Source: Brevundimonas sp.
GTDB lineage: Bacteria > Pseudomonadota > Alphaproteobacteria > Caulobacterales > Caulobacteraceae
Reading direction: 5' to 3'
DNA length: 64,000 bases
Assembly: GCF_029946145.1 (NCBI RefSeq)
Contig: NZ_JAQSDY010000017.1
Span: 180,634 to 244,633 of the forward strand
Shown here: positions 58,197 to 64,000 of the stretch, in pieces
Numbering within the stretch: position 1 is the first letter of the stretch
Layout: each line of letters starts with the position of its first letter
Notes under the pieces: generated by a model
Databases searched by the model: none
What the model saw: only the letters and a program-made list of their open reading frames with translations
Told to the model about the DNA's origin: nothing
Made by a program: the position numbers and the translations under genes

Positions 58197-58622
58197 ACTC
58201 GCGCCGGCTTTACGCTGGTTGAGCTGCTGATGGTCGTGGCCATCCTCGGTCTGGCCGCCGGCGCCGTGGTGCTGGCGGTGCCGGACCCACGCCCGGCCGT
58301 GGGCGTCGAGGCCGAGCGGTTCGCCGCCCGCCTGTCGCGCGCCCGCGACGAGGCCGTGCTGTCCAACCGCCCGGTCGCGGTCGAGGTCACCCCGACCGGC
58401 TACGCCTTCACCGTCTTCGACGGCCGCGCCTGGTCCGCCCTGTCCGACGGCCCGTTCGGGTCCGAGGCCTGGCAGCCGGAGACGGCGGTCAGCCCTGTCG
58501 AGGGCGCCCGCTTCGTCTTCGACCCCACGGGCGTGGCGGAACCGGCGACGCTGACGCTCAGCCGCGACGGCAAGGGCCGCACTGTCACGGTGGATGGGGC
58601 GGGGGAGGTGACCCTTCAATGA
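58131..58622 (+). CDS. gspH: Minor pseudopilin GspH
   Basis: 163 residues from ATG 58131 (ATG 58140 also possible). The leader is 26 residues long and ends KKTRAG before FTLVELLMVVAILGLAAGAV, with Glu at mature position 5. The body (AERFAARLSRARDEAVLSNRP, AVEVTPTGYAFTVFDGRAW) matches GspH. The leader is read from palindrome D, and I see no Shine-Dalgarno upstream of either ATG, so how it is initiated is unclear. Confidence 0.88.
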   Translation: MSAMRDRAQAASRRAASDSAKKTRAGFTLVELLMVVAILGLAAGAVVLAVPDPRPAVGVEAERFAARLSRARDEAVLSNRPVAVEVTPTGYAFTVFDGRAWSALSDGPFGSEAWQPETAVSPVEGARFVFDPTGVAEPATLTLSRDGKGRTVTVDGAGEVTLQ

Positions 58623-59125
58623 TCGTCTCCCTTTTCCGTGCATCCCGGCGAAAGCCGGGACCCAGTCCTTTCGCGAGGCAGGCTCTTCGGGATCGGCATT
58701 CGCGCGCACCCTCGGCCCCCGATCGCCCAAAGAACCGGGTCCCGGCTTTCGCCGGGATGAACGGGAAATCTGAGACCAGACAGGGGTTCACCCTGATCGA
58801 AATGCTGGTCGCCCTGTCGGTTTTCAGCCTCGCCGCCATGGCCCTGCTCAACCTTTCCGGCGAGAACACCCGCTCCGCCTCCCGCGTCGAGACCCGCACC
58901 TTCGGCGGGATCGTCGCCGAAAACCTCGCGGTCGAGGCCGCCACCCTGCCGTCGCTCGGGGAGGGTACAGCCTCCGGCCAGGTCGAGCTGGCCGGACGGC
59001 GCTGGCGCTGGACCCGCGCGGTCACCGCCACCGACGTCGCCGGCATGCTGCGCGTCGACGTGCGCGTCAGCGACGCCGAGGGCCAGGCCGCCGAACGCAC
59101 CCTGTTCAGGCCGCGAAACACATGA
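58619..59125 (+). CDS. gspI: Minor pseudopilin GspI with repeat-derived N-terminal extension
   Basis: 168 residues from ATG 58619, which overlaps the gspH stop (ATGA) and follows GGGGGAGG. From there the ribosome would read palindrome B2 in frame, giving a 56-residue leader before cleavage at RQG-FTLIEMLVALSVF. Alternatively ATG 58757, the last three bases of the palindrome, gives a normal 10-residue leader (MNGKSETRQG) but has no Shine-Dalgarno and lies in a hairpin. The GspI body (LLNLSGENTRSASRVETRTF, AENLAVEAATL) is intact. Confidence 0.85.
   Translation: MIVSLFRASRRKPGPSPFARQALRDRHSRAPSAPDRPKNRVPAFAGMNGKSETRQGFTLIEMLVALSVFSLAAMALLNLSGENTRSASRVETRTFGGIVAENLAVEAATLPSLGEGTASGQVELAGRRWRWTRAVTATDVAGMLRVDVRVSDAEGQAAERTLFRPRNT
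58641..58759. repeat. Palindromic repeat family B, copy B2 (inside gspI)
   Basis: 23-bp perfect inverted arms at 58641-58663 and 58737-58759 (core CATCCCGGCGAAAGCCGGG), the same family as B1 at 15527-15649. The spacer is unrelated. The number of bases is compatible with an uninterrupted reading frame into gspI. Confidence 0.92.
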
Positions 59126-59712
59126 CCCGCCGCGCCGGCTTCACCCTGGTCGAGGTTCTGGTCTCGCTGATGATCTTCGCCATGATCGCGGCGGCGGGCG
59201 CGGCCGTGCTGGGCGTGACCATCGACAACCGGTTCGCGGTCAAGGCCGCCAGCGACCGCGTCGGCGACCTGCAGCGCATGCGCGGCCTGCTGCGCGCCGA
59301 TCTCGGCCAGGCCACGGCCCGACGCTCGCGCGGCCCCACCGGCCGCCCGACGCCCCAGCCCATGGTCGGCGCGGCGGCGCCCGGCGATCCGATCCTGTCC
59401 CTGACCCGCGCGGGCTGGAGCAATCCGGGCGAGCAGGCGCGGCCGTCGCTGCAACGCGTCGAATACCGGCTGGTCGAGGATCGCCTCGAACGGCGCGTCT
59501 CCAGCCATCTGGACGGCGCCCGGCCCGGTCCGCCGCAGGTGCTGTACCGCGGCGTGCGCGATGTCACCGTCGCCTTCGTCCGCGACGGGGTAGCGGCCCC
59601 GGCCTTCATCTCCAGCCTCGACCGCCCGCTGCCCGACGCGGTGAGCATCGGCATGACGGTCCAGGGCTATGGCCGGATCGACCAGCTGTTCCTCGTCGGG
59701 AGCGGCCGATGA
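59122..59712 (+). CDS. gspJ: Minor pseudopilin GspJ
   Basis: 196 residues; ATG overlaps the gspI stop. The short leader MTRRAG precedes FTLVEVLVSLMIFAMIAAAG with Glu at mature position 5. The body carries GspJ features (LQRMRGLLRADLGQATARRS, LQRVEYRLVEDRLERRV, VLYRGVRDVTVAFV). It joins GspI and GspK at the pseudopilus tip. Confidence 0.93.
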   Translation: MTRRAGFTLVEVLVSLMIFAMIAAAGAAVLGVTIDNRFAVKAASDRVGDLQRMRGLLRADLGQATARRSRGPTGRPTPQPMVGAAAPGDPILSLTRAGWSNPGEQARPSLQRVEYRLVEDRLERRVSSHLDGARPGPPQVLYRGVRDVTVAFVRDGVAAPAFISSLDRPLPDAVSIGMTVQGYGRIDQLFLVGSGR

Positions 59713-60695
59713 GCCGGTCGCGTCGGGAGCGCGAGGGCATGGCCCTGCTGACGGTGCTGCTGCTGGTCGCCGTCATGTCGGTGGTGGCGGTGGCCATCCT
59801 CGACGATGTGCGCTTCTCGGTCCGCCGCGCGACAAACGTCGAGACGCAGAGTCAGGCCCAGTGGTACGCCGCCGGCGCCGAAACCCTCGCGCGCGGCCAG
59901 ATCAGCCGTCTGCTCGCCGCCGGCCCGTCCCGGACTCCGCTGGATCCGCAATGGAACGGCCGGACCCTCAGCTTCCCCATCGACGGGGGCGCCGTCACCG
60001 CGACCGTCACCGACGGCCAGGCCTGTTTCAACCTGAACAGCCTCGTCCTCGGCGTCGGCGAGGACCTGACCGCCCGTCCGCTGGGCGCGGCCCAGTTCCG
60101 CGCCCTAGGCCGCGCCGTCGGGGCGCCCGACAGCCGCATGCAGGCGATCGCCGACGCCCTGACCGACTGGCTCGACGCCGACTCCACGCCCCTGCCGCTG
60201 GGCGCCGAGGACGGCGCCTATGCGGGTCTCGCCAAACCCTATCGCACCGGCGGCGTCATGCTGGCCGAGGTCAGCGAGCTGCGCGCGGTCAAGGGCGTCG
60301 ACGCCGACACCTTCCGCCGTCTGCGGCCCTGGGTCTGCGCCCTGCCGACCTCGCGCCTGTCCCCGCTGAACGTCAACACCCTGACGCCGGAGCAGGCGCC
60401 CCTGCTGACCATGCTGACCGGCGGCCTGCTGCCGCCGCAGCGGGCCCGGGCGGTGATCGCCGCCCGCCCCCGCGACGGCTGGCCCGACGTCGCCGCCTTC
60501 TGGGCCCAGCCGGCCCTGGCGGCGCTGCCGATCGAGGCCGAGGCGCGCGACCAGATCACCGTCCTGACCCGCTTCTTCGACCTGCGGGTCGATGTCGAAC
60601 TGGGCGGCTCCCACGCCGTCCGCACCGCCCTGCTGGAAGCCGCCGCCGACGGCCGCGTGCGCACCGTGATCCAACGCTGGACCCCCGAAGAATGA
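59709..60695 (+). CDS. gspK: Minor pseudopilin GspK
   Basis: 328 residues; start overlaps the gspJ stop. The leader ends EREG (G10) before MALLTVLLLVAVMSVVAVAI, lacking the Glu at mature position 5, as is usual for GspK. The large globular domain is present (ACFNLNSLVLG, ALTDWLDADSTPLPLGAED, LRPWVCALPTSRLSPLNVNT). It caps the pseudopilus. Confidence 0.94.
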   Translation: MSRSRREREGMALLTVLLLVAVMSVVAVAILDDVRFSVRRATNVETQSQAQWYAAGAETLARGQISRLLAAGPSRTPLDPQWNGRTLSFPIDGGAVTATVTDGQACFNLNSLVLGVGEDLTARPLGAAQFRALGRAVGAPDSRMQAIADALTDWLDADSTPLPLGAEDGAYAGLAKPYRTGGVMLAEVSELRAVKGVDADTFRRLRPWVCALPTSRLSPLNVNTLTPEQAPLLTMLTGGLLPPQRARAVIAARPRDGWPDVAAFWAQPALAALPIEAEARDQITVLTRFFDLRVDVELGGSHAVRTALLEAAADGRVRTVIQRWTPEE

Positions 60696-61795
60696 AACCC
60701 ACCCGCCTGATCCTGATTCCGAGCCTTGGCGGCGAACCCGCACCCTGTCTGGTCATCGCCGACGGCGTGGTGCGCGAGCGCGGCCTGCTGGAGCTTGACG
60801 CCGTCGAGCGGCCCGAACCCATGCGCACCGTGGCGGTCGCGCCCGGGGCCGATGTCACGATCCGCTGGCTCGACCTGCCGGCGGGCGGACCCGCCCAGCA
60901 ACGCGCCGCCGCCCTGTGGATGCTGAAGGATTCGCTGGCGGCTCCGGCCGACCGGCTGGCCGTGGCCCTTGGGCCCGTGCCCGCCGCCGGTCAGCCCCGT
61001 CTCGTCGCCGTGGTCGGCCTGTCCCTGCTTCAGGCCTGGACCGACTATCTGGACGCCCTTGGCGTGCGGGCCGACGCCATCGTGCCCGACGCCCTGACCG
61101 TGCCCGAGCCGAATGATGACGACCGGCTCAGCGCCGTCGCCTTCGGACCCGCCATGGCCTTGCGGGGCAGGGGCTTCGCCGCCAGCGTCCAGCCGGATCT
61201 GGTCGAGCTGGTCGCCGGCGCGCGCCGCGTCGAGCCGGTCGAGGACGGCGACGCGGTCGAGCGCGCCCTGATCGACGCGGCCCTGTCGCCGCCCCTCAAC
61301 CTTCTGTCGACGCAGGACCGGGCGCGCGGAACCGTCCGCCGCGGCTGGGCCCTGGCCTCCGCCCTGGCCGGGCTGCTGGTCGTCTCTCCGCTTGTCCTGG
61401 TCGCCGCGGCCGCCGCGCGGGACGACATGGACGCCCGGCACGCGACCGCCCGGGCCCGCGCCGAGATCGCCCGCGCCGCGCCGGACCTCGCCGCCCGTCC
61501 CGATCCGGTCGAGGCCCTGCGCCAGCGCGTCCGCGCGGCCCCGCCGCCCGGCGGCGTCATCGGCGCCACGGCCGCCCTGTTCGCCGCCGTCGAGGGCGTC
61601 GAGGGCGCCGAACTGGACCTGCTGATCGTCGATCCCGCCGCCGGCATGAAGGCCAGCGTCACCCATGCCGACTATCAGGACATGCAGGTGATCGCCCGCG
61701 CCATGCGGACCAACGGCCTCGAGATCACCGAAACCGGCACCCTGGACGACCGGGGCCGGATCGTCAGCGACATCACCATCGGGAGCGCGCGATGA
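60692..61795 (+). CDS. gspL: Type II secretion protein GspL
   Basis: 367 residues from ATG 60692, overlapping the gspK stop (ATGA). The cytoplasmic actin-like domain occupies about residues 1-215 (TIRWLDLPAGGPAQQRAAAL, VALGPVPAAGQPRLVAVVG). A membrane helix (WALASALAGLLVVSPLVLVA) and a periplasmic ferredoxin-like domain follow. It recruits GspE to the membrane. Confidence 0.9.
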   Translation: MKPTRLILIPSLGGEPAPCLVIADGVVRERGLLELDAVERPEPMRTVAVAPGADVTIRWLDLPAGGPAQQRAAALWMLKDSLAAPADRLAVALGPVPAAGQPRLVAVVGLSLLQAWTDYLDALGVRADAIVPDALTVPEPNDDDRLSAVAFGPAMALRGRGFAASVQPDLVELVAGARRVEPVEDGDAVERALIDAALSPPLNLLSTQDRARGTVRRGWALASALAGLLVVSPLVLVAAAAARDDMDARHATARARAEIARAAPDLAARPDPVEALRQRVRAAPPPGGVIGATAALFAAVEGVEGAELDLLIVDPAAGMKASVTHADYQDMQVIARAMRTNGLEITETGTLDDRGRIVSDITIGSAR

Positions 61796-62283
61796 ACCGG
61801 TTTACGGGCCCCCTCGAACTCTGGTTCAGCGGCCGCACCCTGCGCGAGCGCCGCATGCTGATGGTCATGGCGGCGCTGCTGCTGGCCACGATGGTCTGGC
61901 TGGGCGGGATCCGGCCGGTCCTTGCCTGGAGAACCGCCGCCGCGGACCGCGCCGAAGCCGCGGCCGTCATGCTGGCCGAGGCGCGCGCGTCGGTCGCCTC
62001 GCTCGGGCCCGCGCGACCGGCGGCCCCGCCTCCCGCCGAGGGACTGGAACCCCTGATCCGCCGCACCGCCGGGGCCGCGGGCCTCGAGGTGGTGACCGCC
62101 ATGAGTCCGTCCGGCCAGCTGGGTTTCCAGCTGTCGCGCGTCCGCTCCGGGCCCTTGTTCGCCTGGCTGGCGGCGCTGGAAACGGATCACCGCCTGACCG
62201 TGTGCAGCTTGGGCGTGGTCGGGAACGCCGACGCCACGCTGAACGTCGAGGGGGCGCTGACGGCCGGCCCCTGCGCCGGCTGA
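61792..62283 (+). CDS. gspM: Type II secretion protein GspM
   Basis: 163 residues; start overlaps the gspL stop. A short cytoplasmic segment with LELWFSGRTLRERRMLMVMA precedes one membrane helix and a periplasmic ferredoxin-like domain (EGLEPLIRRTAGAAGLEVV, FAWLAALETDHRLTV). It ends the gsp operon; no gspN follows. A small inverted repeat (GGCTGA-GG-TCAGCC) covers the stop codon. Confidence 0.9.
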   Translation: MNRFTGPLELWFSGRTLRERRMLMVMAALLLATMVWLGGIRPVLAWRTAAADRAEAAAVMLAEARASVASLGPARPAAPPPAEGLEPLIRRTAGAAGLEVVTAMSPSGQLGFQLSRVRSGPLFAWLAALETDHRLTVCSLGVVGNADATLNVEGALTAGPCAG

Positions 62284-62309
62284 GGTCAGCCAAAAACGTC
62301 CGCTGGCGG

Positions 62310-62385
62310 GCTAAATGTCAAACTTCATACTTCCAATCGTCGCATAATCTTTACAATAGGGAAAAAGAGCGCATTATTCCTCCGG
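62310..62385 (+). promoter_or_regulatory. AT-rich putative promoter region
   Basis: About 75 bp of markedly lower GC than the surroundings, including CATAATCT and ACAATAG, placed 40-110 bp upstream of the small exported protein gene. It probably carries its promoter; no exact -35/-10 pair can be fixed by eye. Confidence 0.4.
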
Positions 62386-62420
62386 GTCCTGACTGTTTCA
62401 GGCGTTCGAGAGAGACCGAA

Positions 62421-62738
62421 ATGCGCGCTTTCACCCCCCTTGTCGGCCTGACCGCACTGGCCGCCGCGGCACTTCTTCCCGTCGGTCTGGCGAGCGCCGG
62501 CGAAGCCGGACAGCCGTCCGCGCGGTCGAATGCGCGCCCGGTGCTGATCTGCGCCACCGATGCGGCGACCCGTCGCGCCTTCACCCGGGAACACGGTTCG
62601 ACGCCGGTCTTCGTCACCGCTCGCGAAGCCCTGTCCGTGCGGTCCTCCGATCCAGCCTGGAGCGCGCCCCGCTGCATGACCGCCCGCGAGCACGCCCGCT
62701 ATCGCGACGCCGCCACGACCTACGCCGCCGTCCGCTAG
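62421..62738 (+). CDS. Small exported protein of unknown function
   Basis: 105 residues from ATG 62421. A signal peptide (MRAFTPLVGLTALAAAALLP, cleavage near ASA) leads to a ~80-residue mature protein with two Cys (VLICATDAATRRAFTREHG; APRCMTAREHARYRD) that could pair. No family is recognised. It lies downstream of the T2SS operon but has its own AT-rich leader. Confidence 0.7.
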   Translation: MRAFTPLVGLTALAAAALLPVGLASAGEAGQPSARSNARPVLICATDAATRRAFTREHGSTPVFVTAREALSVRSSDPAWSAPRCMTAREHARYRDAATTYAAVR

Positions 62739-62837
62739 TTCGGCGGAGGGCGGCCCGGGGGGCGGATCGACCGTCGCCATTTTGAACCTGAGCCCGTCTC
62801 GGGGGTTGCAGGAGCGCCGCTTCAGTACTGGTGCCCC

Positions 62838-63524
62838 ATGTATCCCGATCCGCTTCCTCCCCGATCCCCGCTCGAACCCGGGCCTCGCGCCCCCCGCCGC
62901 GTCCGCCCGATGCATCTGGCGGTGATCGCCGTTGTCGGCGTGGCCGCGCTCGGGCTGATGGGCCTGAAATACGTCACCCTGCCGGGACCAACCCCCGTGG
63001 CCGCGGGAGAGGGGCTCGAGATCGAGGTCGTGGCCCCCGTGGAGCCGGAATTGGCCCCCGGATCGGTGATGGACGTGGGCGAGCTGGTGGACGGCTTCCG
63101 CTATGTGCCCTCCGTCCGTGCAGCCGGCGCTCCGGTCCATGAGGCCGCCTGGACGGAAGACGAGGACGCCGCCCCCCGGACGCCGCCGCCGTCGCGCCCC
63201 GCCGGCGTGCGCCGCTACGCTTCCGACGCATACGCCCTTCCGCCCGAGCCCGAGCCTCCACGTCGCGAGCGGGAACGCCGCTGGTTCGGCTTCGACAATC
63301 CGCTGCCGGATTTCGGCGCCGAGCGCCGCGCCCGTCAGGCGCGTCTGGACGCCCTCGAGGACCAGCGCCGCGCGGAGCGCGATGACCGCATGGACCGCCG
63401 CCGGTACTCATCCGAACCTGCGCGCTACGAGGATCGTCGGGACGATCGGCGCCATGACGATCCGCCGCGCGACGAACGGCCCGAACAGCCTTCTGACGGC
63501 CCCTGGGGTCCCGAGGTCGGCTGA
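62838..63524 (+). CDS. Membrane-anchored Pro/Arg-rich protein of unknown function
   Basis: 228 residues. A Pro-rich cytoplasmic start is followed by one membrane helix (HLAVIAVVGVAALGLMGLKY, about residues 26-45). The rest is Pro/Glu/Arg-rich, with an RRDDRRHDDPP-type charged tail reminiscent of the low-complexity linkers of the RcnB-like proteins. No domain is recognised. Confidence 0.65.
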   Translation: MYPDPLPPRSPLEPGPRAPRRVRPMHLAVIAVVGVAALGLMGLKYVTLPGPTPVAAGEGLEIEVVAPVEPELAPGSVMDVGELVDGFRYVPSVRAAGAPVHEAAWTEDEDAAPRTPPPSRPAGVRRYASDAYALPPEPEPPRRERERRWFGFDNPLPDFGAERRARQARLDALEDQRRAERDDRMDRRRYSSEPARYEDRRDDRRHDDPPRDERPEQPSDGPWGPEVG

Positions 63525-63620
63525 ACCGGCCGCCCGTCGCGCCAACTTGACCTCACGTGATCTTGGCAGGGGGGCCCGCGCGGTCTAGGTCGAAGCCTCA
63601 ACGTCTTCAGGGAGAGACCC

Positions 63621-63926
63621 ATGGCCGACCTGGCTCAAGTCACCGAACACATCCGCGGCGCCGTGGGCGACAACTCCGGTCTGGGCAAGACCGTGAAGAT
63701 CGATCTGGGCGATGTCGGCAAGATCTACATCGACGGCGCCTCGTCCCCGAACACCGTGACCAACGAGGACAAGCCGGCCGACGCCACGGTGTCGATCAGC
63801 TGGGACGACTTCATGGCCCTGTCGGACGGCAAGCTCGATCCGATGATGGCCTTCATGCAGGGCAAGCTGAAGATCGCCGGCGACATGATGATCGCCCAGA
63901 AGCTGGCCCCGCTGCTGAAGCGCTAG
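63621..63926 (+). CDS. SCP2 sterol-binding domain protein
   Basis: 101 residues, preceded by AGGGAGAG. The compact SCP2 fold is evident (VKIDLGDVGKIYIDGASSP, DATVSISWDDFMALSDGKLD, MMAFMQGKLKIAGDMMIAQK). Bacterial members bind lipids or acyl chains; the ligand is unknown. Confidence 0.92.
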   Translation: MADLAQVTEHIRGAVGDNSGLGKTVKIDLGDVGKIYIDGASSPNTVTNEDKPADATVSISWDDFMALSDGKLDPMMAFMQGKLKIAGDMMIAQKLAPLLKR

Positions 63927-63943
63927 AAGACCGCACCGAACAT

Positions 63944-64000
63944 CTCCCTCCCCCTCCGGGGGAGGGTCGTCGGCGCGAAGCGACGGCCGGGGGGGGGGGG
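63944..64000. repeat. Start of a family A-like palindromic repeat, ending in a 12-G run
   Basis: CTCCCCCTCCGGGGGAGGG with CGAAGCGACGG resembles the left arm of family A elements. The window ends in twelve consecutive G, which may be real repeat sequence or a low-quality sequence end. Confidence 0.55.

Overview
This is a GC-rich alphaproteobacterial chromosome segment. A carotenoid operon (crtY-crtI-crtB with crtZ and a type II IPP isomerase), a holdfast-type polysaccharide cluster (HfsA/B/D/E/F-like) and DUF3126 together point to Caulobacteraceae, most likely Brevundimonas. That assignment is an inference from gene content and was not tested by any search.

Layout. 1-2083 (minus): LemA lipoprotein followed by two TPM-domain proteins, the last cut by the window edge. 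2136-3059: folD. 3158-4984: an exported protein made of five PPC-like repeats. 5015-10198: carotenoid and isoprenoid genes. 10661-16875: histidine utilisation, with hutU - DUF559 gene - hutH on the minus strand diverging from hutG - hutI on the plus strand. 16912-30722: mixed housekeeping genes (nitroreductase, Nudix, cysE, DUF3126, an H1-like protein, prmA, an M24 aminopeptidase, an aldo/keto reductase, ligA, an M28 peptidase lipoprotein). 30726-34456: ppk1-ppx. 34562-36315: two RcnB-like periplasmic proteins. 36478-38162: GST, a Sel1-like protein and a four-helix-bundle (23S IVP-type) gene bracketed by inverted heptamer arrays. 38187-46180: holdfast-type export and assembly genes. 46301-46392: tRNA-Ser(GCU). 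46411-62283: a type II secretion system (prepilin peptidase, then gspCDEFGHIJKLM) with a beta-helix lipoprotein and a TonB-dependent receptor lying between the peptidase and the main operon. 62421-63926: small exported or membrane proteins and an SCP2-domain protein.

Functional logic. CrtB, CrtI, CrtY and CrtZ would take GGPP to zeaxanthin, with Idi balancing IPP and DMAPP. No crtE or crtW lies in the window. HutH, HutU, HutI and HutG form a complete histidine-to-glutamate route of the formimidoylglutamase type. PPK1 and PPX make and degrade polyphosphate. The holdfast block supplies an initiating phosphoglycosyl transferase, two glycosyltransferases, a flippase, a Wzc-like co-polymerase split into two genes, and the outer-membrane export lipoprotein.

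Repeats. At least four families of intergenic palindromic elements are scattered through the window. Several have entered coding or control space: one fills the hutU/hutG divergent promoter region, one encodes the C-terminal tail of the DUF559 protein, and two form the N-terminal leaders of pseudopilins GspH and GspI. The observations I rate highest are these coding insertions, the heptamer-bracketed four-helix-bundle gene whose repeat supplies the stop codons of two genes, a short motif shared by the T2SS loci, and a direct-repeat operator shared by the two RcnB-like genes.
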